From Serinicoccus profundi (GTDB taxonomy: Bacteria; Actinomycetota; Actinomycetes; Actinomycetales; Dermatophilaceae), in contig NZ_CP042862.1 of the NCBI RefSeq assembly GCF_008001015.1, positions 2,418,001 through 2,482,000 of the forward strand: DNA of 64,000 bases, in the 5' to 3' direction. Shown here one piece after another: positions 55,206 through 64,000 of this stretch. Position 1 is the stretch's first letter. Each line of letters starts with the position of its first letter. The position numbers were made by a program, and so were the translations under genes. The notes under the pieces are model-generated. The model saw nothing but the letters and a program-made list of their open reading frames with translations. It had not been told where the DNA came from and ran no database searches.

Positions 55206-56369
55206 GTGCCCATCCTCCCCTCCCTGCGTCGCCGCCCGGTCGATCGCCGCGTCCCGGCGGAGAGCACGCCCCCGGCTCCGGTGGCGTCCGAGCCCTGGCC
55301 CCGCGCGGTCCTCGTGCTGCTCGGCATCGCCCTCGCTTTCGCCGTGCTCCTCGGCCTGCACCAGCTGCGGGACTACATCGCGCCGATCTTCCTGGCCCTC
55401 AACCTCGTCCTGGCCGCCGCACCCCTGCAGCGGTGGCTGGTCCGGATCGGTGTCCCCGGCGCCCTTGCCGCGCTGCTGACCGGGACCGCGATCTTCGCCT
55501 TCCTCATCGGCTTCTTCACGGCCCTGGGGTGGGCGGCCGCCGCGATGGTCGAGGAGCTGAGCTCACGGGAGTACCGCCAGCGCTACTCCGAGCTCTACGA
55601 CCAGTCGGTGGCCTTCCTCGAGGGCTACGGGCTGCAGCAGGACACCCTGACCGCCCAGCTCGAGTCGGCCCTTGACCCCAGCCGGATCATCGCCGCCCTG
55701 GGCGGCGTGCTCGGCAACCTCACCGGCATCCTCGGACTGCTCACGACCACGGTCATCGTCATCTTCTTCCTCATGATCGACTCCATGAGCGCCGGTCGGC
55801 GGATGGCGCTGGTCAAGGACCAGCACCCCAACGTGGCCCACGCCCTCGTGAGCTTCGCCCAGGGCGTCCGTCGCTACTGGGTCGTCACCACGCTGTTCGG
55901 CCTCATCGTCGCGGTGCTGGACGTCATCGCCCTCGCCTGGCTGGGCGTCCCGCTGGCGCTGGCCTGGGGTGTGCTGTCCTTCCTCACCAACTACATCCCC
56001 AACATCGGCTTCGTCATCGGTCTCGTCCCTCCGGCGGTCGTCGCGCTGCTGGCCAACGGACCCGTCAACGCCCTGCTCGTCGTCGTGGTCTACAGCGTCC
56101 TGAACTTCTGCGTGCAGAGCCTCATCCAGCCGAAGTTCACCGGTGACGCCGTGGGGGTCACCCCGACCGTCACCTTCATCTCCCTCATCGTCTGGGCCTG
56201 GGTGCTCGGCCCGGTCGGCGCTCTCCTGGCCCTGCCGGCGACGCTCCTGGTCAAGGCGGTGCTCATCGACGCCGACCCGCAGGCCCGCTGGGTCAACGCC
56301 TTCCTGGCCTCCAAGCCGGAGACGGCCCGGGCAGGGACGACCACCGAGAGCTTCGCCCAGGAGACGTGA
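55206..56369 (+). CDS. AI-2E family transporter (YdiK/TqsA type permease)
   Basis: 387 residues, seven to eight helices. The family features are the paired N-terminal helices ([40 protein letters not shown]), a cytoplasmic helical segment, [38 protein letters not shown] (the conserved YIPNIG segment) and [20 protein letters not shown]. Some members export autoinducer-2, others are Na+/H+ exchangers, so the label is structural. GTG at 55206 with AAGGAG at 7 nt. It is followed after 1 nt by an ArsR-like gene, an apparent regulator-transporter pair, and preceded by a palindromic operator. Confidence 0.88.
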   Translation: MPILPSLRRRPVDRRVPAESTPPAPVASEPWPRAVLVLLGIALAFAVLLGLHQLRDYIAPIFLALNLVLAAAPLQRWLVRIGVPGALAALLTGTAIFAFLIGFFTALGWAAAAMVEELSSREYRQRYSELYDQSVAFLEGYGLQQDTLTAQLESALDPSRIIAALGGVLGNLTGILGLLTTTVIVIFFLMIDSMSAGRRMALVKDQHPNVAHALVSFAQGVRRYWVVTTLFGLIVAVLDVIALAWLGVPLALAWGVLSFLTNYIPNIGFVIGLVPPAVVALLANGPVNALLVVVVYSVLNFCVQSLIQPKFTGDAVGVTPTVTFISLIVWAWVLGPVGALLALPATLLVKAVLIDADPQARWVNAFLASKPETARAGTTTESFAQET

Positions 56370-56370
56370 G

Positions 56371-56937
56371 GTGACCGACCGCTCCGCCCTCCGGGCCCTG
56401 GCCCACCCGCTGCGCAGTCGGCTGCTCGCCGAGCTGCGGGTGCACGGTCGCGCGACGGCGAGCGATCTGGCCCGGGCCCTGGGCACCCACACCGGCGCAA
56501 CGTCATACCACTTGCGCAAGCTGGCCGAGGTCGGCCTGGTGGAGGACACCGGGACCGGGACCGGTCGGCGTCGGGTATGGCGGGCGCTGGGGCTGGCTCC
56601 CGCCGCCGGTGTCGAGGAGGAGCCGCTCGACGACGACGACGCGCAGGCGGCCGACTGGCTGGCCCTGGACTACCTCGCCCACTTCGACGAGCGCGCCCGC
56701 GGCTGGCTCGCGGAGCGGAGCACGCACGACCCCGTCTGGAGGGAGGCGTGCGGGTTGGAGGACCACACGGTGCAGGTCACGGCCGAGCAGGTCACCGCGC
56801 TGCGCGCCGAGCTGCTCGAGGTGCTGGAGCGTTATCGACGGGTGGGGCAGGGCAACCCCGCGGCCAGGCGGGTCGTGGTCTACACCTGCGCGCTGCCCCT
56901 GCCGTCCGCCCTCACCGGACCAGGACGGCGGCCGTGA
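56371..56937 (+). CDS. ArsR-type helix-turn-helix regulator
   Basis: 188 residues. The first 80 form a winged helix of the HTH_20/ArsR kind: ALRALAHPLRSRLLAELRVH, RATASDLARALGTHTGATSY and HLRKLAEVGLVEDTGTGTGR. The C-terminal half is helical (AADWLALDYLAHFDERARGW, QVTALRAELLEVLERYRR). No metal-binding Cys pair is seen, so it is likely not a metal sensor. The GTG at 56371 lies one base after the permease stop. Its last 26 bp overlap the 3' end of the convergent pullulanase gene. It may control the upstream permease. Confidence 0.83.
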   Translation: MTDRSALRALAHPLRSRLLAELRVHGRATASDLARALGTHTGATSYHLRKLAEVGLVEDTGTGTGRRRVWRALGLAPAAGVEEEPLDDDDAQAADWLALDYLAHFDERARGWLAERSTHDPVWREACGLEDHTVQVTAEQVTALRAELLEVLERYRRVGQGNPAARRVVVYTCALPLPSALTGPGRRP

Positions 56938-59575
56938 GCCCGGGCACCTGCACCTGACCCTCCGCGAGGCGCCACCTGGTGGCCTTGACCTGCTCGTCGG
57001 CGCCCTCACGCTGCACCGGGGAGAGCGCCCAGCGCTGGCCCGCGAGCCCGGGCACCGTCACCGTCCGCGCGTCCGTCGAGGCGTTGAGCACCACCATCAG
57101 CCCGTCCTCCTGCGACGGCGCGTCGACGACCCGTCCGTCGACGACCATGACGACGAGGTCCGGCGCCCCGTGCTCGGTGCCGGACACCGGGAAGGTCACG
57201 GAGTCGAGGATCGCCTCGGCCGACCCGAGCCGCAGCAGCGGGTGCGCCGCCCGCAGGCGCAGCAGGTCGAGGGCGCACCCGCGCGCCAGCGCCATCGCCT
57301 CCCTCGAGGGCACGAGGGCAGGATCGGCCAGCAGCGGCGCCATGAGCTCCCACCGGGGACCGTTGTCCGGCTCCGGTGGAAGACCCCGGGCGAAGCCGTT
57401 GTCGCGCAACGCCGGGTCGTAGTGGTTGAACCAGTCGCCCGAGGCGTAGCTGTTGCGGTCCAGGCTCTTGCTGCGCAGGATCTCCGCTCCGGCGTGCCAG
57501 AAGCTGATCCCCTGCGAGAGGGTGACGGCCGCGAGCGCGAGCGTGTTGCGGCGCACGCGTTCAGCCATCGGGGTCTGCGGCGGCAGCTTGAGGAGCAGGG
57601 TGTCCCACAACGTCTCGTTGTCGTGCGCGTCGACGTAGTTGACGACCTCCTCCGGGCTCGCGGCATACCCTCCGGCGGAGCCGACGTAGTCGACCTGCTC
57701 AGCCCGGACCTGCGTCCCTGACTCCTGGGAGCGCAACCGCAGGTCCCGCAGCCCGCCCGCGAGCCCGACCTGCAGCAGGTCGGTATGCCGGGGGTCACGA
57801 CCCCCGGTGGCGAAACCGAGGCCGGCGCGGGGGTCGGCGTCGTGCACACTGCCGCCGCGCACGGCGTCGCGCAGCCGGTCGTTGAAGGTGCCGATGCCGG
57901 TGCCGTCCAGCTCGCCCTGACGGGCCTGCCGGAACCGGCTTCCGCGGGCGACCTCCCCGAAGTCCCAGCCCTCGCCGTAGAGGTGGACGGCGCTGCCGTC
58001 CACGCCGTGCTCGTCCGGCGTGAGGGCGTCGAGCGCGGCGCGGACGGCTTCGAGGTCGGCGCGCGAGTGGTGCCCCATGAGGTCGAAGCGGAAACCGTCG
58101 ACCCGGTAGTGCCGCACCCAGAGCACGCACCCGTCGACCATGAGCCGTTGCCCCATCGCGTGCTCGGTCGCGAGGTTCTGGCAGCAGGTGGACGTCTCGA
58201 CGTGCCCTTCGGCGTCGAGGCGGTGGTAGTACCCGGGCACGACCCGGTCGAGCACCGAGGCCCGGTGCAGGCCCGAGTCGGTCGTGTGGTTGTAGACCTG
58301 GTCGAGCACGACGCGCAGCCCCAGCTCGTGCAACCCCGCCACCATGGTGCGGAACTGCGCCGTGCGAGCGCCGCCATGCGCCTGGCCGGGGCTGCTGGCG
58401 TAGGAGCCCTCGGGCGCGAGGAAGTGCCACGGATCGTATCCCCAGTTGAAGGCGTCGCGCAGGGCATGGGCCCGCACCCGGCGCTGCTGCTCGCTGCTGT
58501 CCGGAGGCAGGGCCGCGAGTTCCTCGACCGCCTCGTGGGCCTGGTGCGCCGGGTCCTCCGGGACCGAGGTGAGGTCGTAGGTCGGCAGGAGGTGGACGCT
58601 GGTCAGACCTGCGTCGGCGAGCGCCCGGAGGTGGCGCCGCCCGTGCCCCTCCGTGGCGAAGGCGAGGTAGGAGCCGCGCTCCTGCGGCGCGACCTGCTCG
58701 TCGTCCCGCGAGAAGTCACGCACGTGCAGCTCGTAGATCGCCTGGTCGACCGCGCGGATCGGTCGCGGCGCAGGAGCCTCGACCCACCGGCGGGGCGCGT
58801 GCCGTGGGTCGTCCAGGTCGACGAGCACCGAGTGGCGGGAGTCCAGCGACAGCCCCACCGACCAGGGATCGGTGGACCGGACCCGGCGGCGCTCCCCCGT
58901 CCGCGGCAGGACGTGGTCCAGCTCGAGCAGGTAGCAGCGGTCCGCCCAGGCCGGGGTCCCGGTCACGGTCCACGCACCGTCGGCACCGCGCTCCATGGGC
59001 ACCGGCAGCGGCTCCCCGTGCGGCCCCCACGCAGCGTCACGGTCGGCTTCGGGCCGTCCGTCCCAGAGCAGTAGCTCCACCGACCGCGCGGTCGGGGCCC
59101 ACACCGTGACGGTCGGTCGGCGGCGCCCCGACTCCCCCACCCACGTCACGCCGTAGGTCCGCCGAGTGGCTTCTCGCGCGTAGAGGTCGTCCAGCACCCC
59201 GGCCACCTGCAGCGAGGTCGCCACCCGGAGCCTCCCGTCGGAGCCCCGTCCGAGCAGGGCCACCTGGCCGGTGAGGAGGGTGCCCGCCCGCTGGGCTCCC
59301 TCGGGGGTGAGCCGCAGCGGGTGGTATGCCGCCAGGTGCGGCCAGCGGGCCGCGACGGTCGCCGGGAGGGCCCCGTCGGCGAGGGTCAGGGGCAGCTCCT
59401 CGGCCGCCCCGTCGCCCCTCCTGCCGAGCCCGCCGTCCGGCGCCGCCGCGAGGCCCCACGAGAGGTCCTCGGCGGCGGTGCCGGAGGGCAGTGCGGTCGC
59501 CGGGACGGCGAGGAGATCGGCGGTCAGCCAGTGGGCGCGGGCACGGAGCAGGTCGAGGGAGTCCACCCGACCCAT
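56912..59575 (-). CDS. pulA: Pullulanase-type alpha-1,6-glucosidase (GH13), cytoplasmic form
   Basis: 887 residues without a signal peptide. A DUF3372-like N-terminal part and a CBM48-like beta domain (VTVWAPTARSVELLLWDG) lead to the GH13 pullulanase barrel: YNWGYDP-type block FNWGYDPWHFLAPEGSYAS, nucleophile Asp in YRVDGFRFDLMGHH, acid/base Glu in HLYGEGWDFGEV and the third carboxylate in VDAHDNET. It debranches alpha-1,6 links of glycogen-type maltodextrins. The ATG at 59575 (MGRVDSLDLLRARAHWL) lies 13 nt after the stop of the secreted homologue, so the two are one operon. The 3' end overlaps the ArsR gene. Confidence 0.93.
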   Translation of the reverse strand: MGRVDSLDLLRARAHWLTADLLAVPATALPSGTAAEDLSWGLAAAPDGGLGRRGDGAAEELPLTLADGALPATVAARWPHLAAYHPLRLTPEGAQRAGTLLTGQVALLGRGSDGRLRVATSLQVAGVLDDLYAREATRRTYGVTWVGESGRRRPTVTVWAPTARSVELLLWDGRPEADRDAAWGPHGEPLPVPMERGADGAWTVTGTPAWADRCYLLELDHVLPRTGERRRVRSTDPWSVGLSLDSRHSVLVDLDDPRHAPRRWVEAPAPRPIRAVDQAIYELHVRDFSRDDEQVAPQERGSYLAFATEGHGRRHLRALADAGLTSVHLLPTYDLTSVPEDPAHQAHEAVEELAALPPDSSEQQRRVRAHALRDAFNWGYDPWHFLAPEGSYASSPGQAHGGARTAQFRTMVAGLHELGLRVVLDQVYNHTTDSGLHRASVLDRVVPGYYHRLDAEGHVETSTCCQNLATEHAMGQRLMVDGCVLWVRHYRVDGFRFDLMGHHSRADLEAVRAALDALTPDEHGVDGSAVHLYGEGWDFGEVARGSRFRQARQGELDGTGIGTFNDRLRDAVRGGSVHDADPRAGLGFATGGRDPRHTDLLQVGLAGGLRDLRLRSQESGTQVRAEQVDYVGSAGGYAASPEEVVNYVDAHDNETLWDTLLLKLPPQTPMAERVRRNTLALAAVTLSQGISFWHAGAEILRSKSLDRNSYASGDWFNHYDPALRDNGFARGLPPEPDNGPRWELMAPLLADPALVPSREAMALARGCALDLLRLRAAHPLLRLGSAEAILDSVTFPVSGTEHGAPDLVVMVVDGRVVDAPSQEDGLMVVLNASTDARTVTVPGLAGQRWALSPVQREGADEQVKATRWRLAEGQVQVPGLTAAVLVR

Positions 59576-59588
59576 CCTGCCTCGCACC

Positions 59589-62500
59589 TCACGGCTGGAC
59601 GAAGACCGCCACGGTGCGTGCCGGCACCTGGGCGGTGCCGCTCGCGGCGTCCCAGGTCGATCCCTTGACGACCTCGTCGGCGCCGGCGGTCTGGACCGGC
59701 GACAGCCGCAGCTGCGCACCCTCCAGGCCGGGCACGGCCTGCTCGACCGGCTCCTCGCCGGCGTTGAAGACGACCACGACGCCGTCCAGCTCCGGGTCGA
59801 CATCCGCCCCGACGGTGTCGTCGATGCGCATGACGATCACCTGGGGGTCACCGGCCTCGGTCCCGGACACCGGGAAGGACACCTTGTCCTCGACGAGCTC
59901 GGGGTCCCCGAGCCGGAAAAGGTCGGTGGAGAAGCGCAGCCGCAGCAGGTCGGCCGCCATGGCGGAGGCCTGCTCGATGTCGGCCGGCTCCGGCGCGAGC
60001 GACGGGTCGGCGAGCAGCGGGCGCATGAGGTCCCACTTGTCCTCGTTGTCCGCGGCCGGGGGCAGCCCGCGACCGAAGCCGTTCTCAGTCATGGTGAAGT
60101 CGAGCAGGTTGAACCAGTCGCCGCTGTTGTAGGAGTTGCGGTCCAGGCTCTTGCTGCGCAGCAGGTCGGCGCCACCGTGCCAGAAGCTGATCGACTGCGA
60201 CAGCGTCGTGGTGGACAGGGCGAGGGTGTTCATCCGCACCCGGTCCGCCATCGGCAGGTCCTGCGGCAGCTTGAAGGTGAGGGCGTCGAAGATCGTCTCG
60301 TTGTCGTGGGCGTCCACGTAGTTGACGACCTCGTCCGGGTCCTCCGCGTAGCCGGCGGCCGAGCCGTTGTAGTCGACCTGCTCGCCGGTCACCACCTCAC
60401 CGGTCTCCTGGCTGCGCAGCTCGAAGCCCCGCAGGTTGCCGGCGAGGCCGACCTGCACCAGGTCGGTGTCGTTGCCGCTGGTGCCACCCGTCGCGAAGCC
60501 CTTCTCCGCACCCGGGTCCTCGTCGAAGGGTCCGCCACCGCGGACGCCGTCGCGCAGCCGGTCGTTGAAGGTGCCGATCGAGGTGCCGTCGAGCTGACCC
60601 TGCGTGGCCTGGTAGAACCGGGCGTTGTCGGCCACCTCGCCGAAGTTCCACCCCTCGCCGTAGAGCGTGACCTGCGAGCCGTCGACGCCGTCGCGGCGGA
60701 CGGTGAGCTCGTCCAGCGCGGCACGCACCGCCTGCATGTTGTCCCGGCTGTGGTGACCCATGAGGTCGAAGCGGAAGCCGTCGACCTTGTAGTCCCGCGC
60801 CCAGACGACCACCGCGTCCACCATGAGCTTCTCGGCCATGGCGTGCTCGGTCGCGATGTTCTCGCAGCAGGTCGAGGTCTCCACGTCACCGACGGCATTG
60901 AGCCGGTGGTAGTAGCCGGGCACGACCTTGTCGAGGACGCTCTTGCTCCCCTGGCCCGACTGGGCGGTGTGGTTGAACACCTTGTCCAGGACGACGCGGA
61001 GACCGGACTCGTGCAGCCCGCCGACCATCGTCCGGAACTCGGCCACCCGGGCACCGCCCTGGGCCGCCTGCGTCGTCGAGGCGTAGGAGCCCTCGGGCGC
61101 CATGAAGTGCCACGGGTCGTAGCCCCAGTTGAAGGCGTCCGCGTCGGCCTGCGCCATGACGCACTCCTGCTGCTCGGCGCTGTCCGGCGGGAGCGAGTCG
61201 AGGTCGCAGTCCGGCTGCGGCACCGCCTCCGCGTCGGCGGTCGTCTCCGGGATCGAGGCGATGTCGAAGGTCGGGAGCAGGTGCACGGTGTTCATCCCCG
61301 CCTCGGCGAGCGCCTCCAGGTGGCGGCGGCCGTAGCCGTCCTCGGCGAAGGCCAGGTAGGAGCCGCGCAGCTCGGCCGGCACGTCCGGGTCGGCCATCGA
61401 GAAGTCGCGCACGTGCAGCTCGTAGATCGTCTGGTCCACCTCGTCCTCGAGCGCCGGCGCCTCCGCCCGCTGCCAGACCCGCGGCTGCCACTGCCGGTCG
61501 TCCAGGTCGACCAGCACCGAGCGCTCGCTGTCGAGGGTGAGGGCGACCGAGTACGGGTCGGTGACCCGGTTGGTCTCCACCGCCCCGGTCTCCGGCACGA
61601 AGACGTCGACCTCGAAGAGGTACTCGCGACCCGTCCAGGACCTCTTCCCCTTGATCTCCCAGCTGCCGTCCTTGAGCCGGCGCAGGGACGACTCCTGGGG
61701 GTCACCCTGGCCGCCCTCGGGCCAGGTCAGCAGCCGCACGTCCTGGGCGGTCGGGGCCCACAGCCGCAGGGTCGGGTTCGGGCCACGCCAGCTCACGCCG
61801 AGCGCGGTGTCGGCGGCCCGCTCGGCATACAGGTCGTCGAGGACACCCGGGACCTGGACCCCGGTCGCGTCGGCCAGCCGGCCGAGGTCGTCGTACATCG
61901 CGACGGCCACCTGTCCGGTGAGGATGTCCCCGGCGGCCCGGGCGCTGCGCCGGTCCAGCCGCAGGGCGAGGTAGCCCTCGAGGTGCGGGAAGTCCTCGAG
62001 CACCTCCTCAGGAAGCCCGTCCGGGTCCAGGGTCAGCGGCGAGGAGTCACCTCCGGTGACGGCCTCGGCATCGATCCCCAGCCCGCCGTCGGCGGACCAG
62101 TGGAGCCGCCAGTCGCGCAGCACGGCGTCCTCGACCCCCTCTGCGGGCCACGCCACCAGGTCCTCGCGCACCCAGTAGGCGCGCTGCGAGCCGAGGTCCG
62201 GCGCCACGCCCGCCTCGGACGTCGTCACGCTCAGCACGTGCGTCTCCAGGTCGTAGCTGAAGGTCGTCCGCACCCCGTCGGAGGGCACGGAGAAGCCGAT
62301 GTTGGCGCCGTCCCGCTCGCCGCCCTCGCCGTAGTTCTCGTCCCAGGACAGGCCGTGCGCCACCTTGAGCTCGTAGGTGCCGGCCGGGATCGCGGTGGTG
62401 GCATAGGTATACGTGCCGTCGCCGTCCGGGTCGATGAGCCAGGGGGCCATGCAGGAGGGGTCCCAGTCGCCGGGGCAGCCCAGCTCGCTCTGCATGGAGC

Positions 62501-64000
62501 CGGGAGCGGTGATGATCGGGCCCTCCGCGTCGGAGGTCACGTAGTGGCGGGCGTGCTCGTAGTAGAAGCTCACCGGCCCGCCATCGGCGGTGTAGCCGAT
62601 GTTGGCACCTCCGGGTGCTCCGCCGGCGCCGTAGCTCTCGTCCCAGGAGCGGTCGATCGCAGCCTTGTACTCGTAGTCGCCGGCCGGGATCGTGCCGGCG
62701 TCGTAGGTCCCCTTCCAGACGGTGTCCTTCGCGTCCAGCGTGAGCTGCGCCTGGTCGCAGTCCGGCTGCCAGTCGCCCGAGCAGCCCATGGCGGGGTTGT
62801 GGCTACCGGGCACGCTGACCGCGTCCGGCTGCTCGACCGGGCCGATGGGGTCCACCCCACCACCGCCGCCCCCGCCGCTGCCGGCCTCGCCGACGATGCC
62901 GTAGCTGGAGGAGGCCGAGACGTTGCCGGAGTGGTCCTGCAGGATCGCCCGGTACTCCAGCAGGGTGCCGTCCGGCAGACCGGTGACGTCGTGGAAGACA
63001 CGGTAGGGCGCGTTGTCGTCGGTGCCGAGCACCGACCACTCCTGCACACCGACGGGGCGGTAGGCGAAGGTCACCTGCGCGAAGACGTTCTCCGGCACCG
63101 CGGCACCGATCTCGGCGCGCCCGCCCACGACCCCGCCGGCCGCCGGGCTGGTCAGCGCGACCGACGGTGCCTCACGACGCCCGCGCAGGTCTTTCTCGGC
63201 CCGGTAGACCTCGACGGACAGCGGGTCCACGTCGACGGTGAGACGGCCTTCGGACCCGGTGATGAACCGGCCCCGCTCGCCGTAGATGGCGCGGAACATC
63301 GTGCGGGAGCCGTAGGTCGACAGGGATGCCTGCTGGGGCTCGTCGGAGTTGTTGGCCACGACGAGGTACTCGACCTGCTCCTCGGCGTCGATCCGGGAGA
63401 AGGCGTAGATCCCGGCCTCGTTGCTCGCGTAGCGGTGGATCTGCGCCCCGTCGGCGAGCGCGGGGTTGGCCTCGACGAGGTCGCTGAGCGCCGCGATCTG
63501 CCGGTACAGCGGGTGCCCGGTGTCGTAGCGGTCCCGCGCACCGGAGGGAGCGCCGATGACCGGCTCGTCGGCATACTGCTGCACCTGGGTCGCGAACATG
63601 TCCTGCCGCGCGTCCTTGTCGCCGCCGGCTCCGATGAAGCCCTGCTCGTCGCCGTAGTAGACGACCGGCTGCCCGCGGGTGAGGAACATCAGCGCGTTGG
63701 TCAGCTCGACCCGCCGCTGCAGGTCCTCCCCAGAGTGGTCCCCGGCCAGCATCATCGCCGCCCGGCCCATGTCGTGGTTGCCGGTGAAGGTCGGCAGCTG
63801 GTAGGCGTTGGAGTCGGTGTCGGTGTAGTAGTCGTCCTGCGCGTAGAACGTCCGCAGATCGGTGGTGGCGGCACCCCGCGCGAAGGCGACCGAGCGCGCC
63901 TGGAAGCCGAAGTCGATGACGGCCTGGAGCTCACCCTCGGTGGGGAAGGTGGAGAGGTACTCCGGGTTGGAGTCGTAGACCTCGCCGAACATGAAGAAGT
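59589..64000 (-). CDS. Secreted multidomain amylopullulanase (alpha-amylase + X25 repeats + pullulanase), N-terminus beyond window
   Basis: 1470 residues are visible. Order from the right edge: the end of a GH13 alpha-amylase barrel with the acid Glu in FMFGEVYDS and the third Asp in FTGNHDMGR; its C-domain; a spacer with a Gly-rich linker (residues about 375-385 of the visible part); two SusE/X25-type starch-binding modules (VPGSHNPAMGCSGDWQPDC with TVWKGTYDAGTIPAGDYEYK, and a second copy with CPGDWDPSC); then a complete pullulanase unit ending at 59589. That unit has VDGFRFDLMGHH, LYGEGWNFGEV and VDAHDNET. The amylase nucleophile and signal peptide lie right of 64000. Such proteins cut both alpha-1,4 and alpha-1,6 bonds outside the cell. 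The cytoplasmic pullulanase follows in the same operon. Confidence 0.92.
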   Translation of the reverse strand, partial: FFMFGEVYDSNPEYLSTFPTEGELQAVIDFGFQARSVAFARGAATTDLRTFYAQDDYYTDTDSNAYQLPTFTGNHDMGRAAMMLAGDHSGEDLQRRVELTNALMFLTRGQPVVYYGDEQGFIGAGGDKDARQDMFATQVQQYADEPVIGAPSGARDRYDTGHPLYRQIAALSDLVEANPALADGAQIHRYASNEAGIYAFSRIDAEEQVEYLVVANNSDEPQQASLSTYGSRTMFRAIYGERGRFITGSEGRLTVDVDPLSVEVYRAEKDLRGRREAPSVALTSPAAGGVVGGRAEIGAAVPENVFAQVTFAYRPVGVQEWSVLGTDDNAPYRVFHDVTGLPDGTLLEYRAILQDHSGNVSASSSYGIVGEAGSGGGGGGGVDPIGPVEQPDAVSVPGSHNPAMGCSGDWQPDCDQAQLTLDAKDTVWKGTYDAGTIPAGDYEYKAAIDRSWDESYGAGGAPGGANIGYTADGGPVSFYYEHARHYVTSDAEGPIITAPGSMQSELGCPGDWDPSCMAPWLIDPDGDGTYTYATTAIPAGTYELKVAHGLSWDENYGEGGERDGANIGFSVPSDGVRTTFSYDLETHVLSVTTSEAGVAPDLGSQRAYWVREDLVAWPAEGVEDAVLRDWRLHWSADGGLGIDAEAVTGGDSSPLTLDPDGLPEEVLEDFPHLEGYLALRLDRRSARAAGDILTGQVAVAMYDDLGRLADATGVQVPGVLDDLYAERAADTALGVSWRGPNPTLRLWAPTAQDVRLLTWPEGGQGDPQESSLRRLKDGSWEIKGKRSWTGREYLFEVDVFVPETGAVETNRVTDPYSVALTLDSERSVLVDLDDRQWQPRVWQRAEAPALEDEVDQTIYELHVRDFSMADPDVPAELRGSYLAFAEDGYGRRHLEALAEAGMNTVHLLPTFDIASIPETTADAEAVPQPDCDLDSLPPDSAEQQECVMAQADADAFNWGYDPWHFMAPEGSYASTTQAAQGGARVAEFRTMVGGLHESGLRVVLDKVFNHTAQSGQGSKSVLDKVVPGYYHRLNAVGDVETSTCCENIATEHAMAEKLMVDAVVVWARDYKVDGFRFDLMGHHSRDNMQAVRAALDELTVRRDGVDGSQVTLYGEGWNFGEVADNARFYQATQGQLDGTSIGTFNDRLRDGVRGGGPFDEDPGAEKGFATGGTSGNDTDLVQVGLAGNLRGFELRSQETGEVVTGEQVDYNGSAAGYAEDPDEVVNYVDAHDNETIFDALTFKLPQDLPMADRVRMNTLALSTTTLSQSISFWHGGADLLRSKSLDRNSYNSGDWFNLLDFTMTENGFGRGLPPAADNEDKWDLMRPLLADPSLAPEPADIEQASAMAADLLRLRFSTDLFRLGDPELVEDKVSFPVSGTEAGDPQVIVMRIDDTVGADVDPELDGVVVVFNAGEEPVEQAVPGLEGAQLRLSPVQTAGADEVVKGSTWDAASGTAQVPARTVAVFVQP

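Overview
The window is about 70% GC and reads as the chromosome of a high-GC actinobacterium, most likely an Intrasporangiaceae- or Ornithinimicrobiaceae-type member of the Micrococcales. This rests on the near-exclusive G/C third codon positions, the monomeric NADP isocitrate dehydrogenase, the DUF4245-glpX pair, many leaderless TAnnnT promoters placed 6-9 nt before the start codon, and a heavily repeated octamer GGTATGCC/GGCATACC. The species assignment is inference.

Layout. 1-2200: typA (open at the left edge) and a NUDIX hydrolase. 2357-8403: a five-gene oligopeptide/dipeptide ABC transporter. 8456-16879: housekeeping genes (glutamine amidotransferase-like protein, CPA2 antiporter, universal stress protein, icd, PiT phosphate transporter, a small membrane protein, YjbQ). 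16928-20121: a cyclohexadienyl-dehydratase-like lipoprotein gene broken by one in-frame stop, an SDR-type dehydrogenase and an MFS exporter. 20351-25648: a 5.3 kb genomic island inserted in the 3' end of ychF. It is bounded by a 16-bp direct repeat, and the displaced native ychF end lies at its far side. It holds a dead IS256-type transposase, an intact IS110-type element with a probable bridge-RNA region, and a polymorphic-toxin/T7SS-type immunity cluster (DUF6301, TY-Chap and an Imm52-like protein) with a duplicated, truncated DUF6301 copy.

25623-36050: ychF, arfB, then a nine-gene minus-strand operon (livJ-G-F-H-M, AMP-forming acyl-CoA ligase, TetR, 3-hydroxybutyrate dehydrogenase, alpha/beta hydrolase) in which every junction overlaps by 1-4 nt. 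It reads as an uptake and activation pathway for a short-chain or hydroxy acid under a local TetR regulator. 36209-44103: rmuC, a decayed trypsin-like protease, a glutamine-type ABC transporter, ispH, a hydrolase and xseA. 44152-47045: a MerR regulator fused to DNA polymerase III beta-clamp-like domains, sitting between the two exonuclease VII genes, then xseB, a VapBC module inserted with a 13-bp direct repeat, and a DUF4245 gene. 47134-56937: glpX, a PfkB kinase, beta carbonic anhydrase, a MauE-thioredoxin fusion, glmM, a secreted subtilisin, rpsI-rplM, an AI-2E-type permease and an ArsR regulator. 56912-64000: two adjacent pullulanases, one apparently cytoplasmic and one very large multidomain amylopullulanase that runs off the right edge.

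The most unusual items are the MerR/beta-clamp fusion with its canonical operator, the ychF-integrated island with its orphan immunity genes, and the GGTATGCC octamer, which seems absent from the island. No tRNA, rRNA or CRISPR array was recognised.
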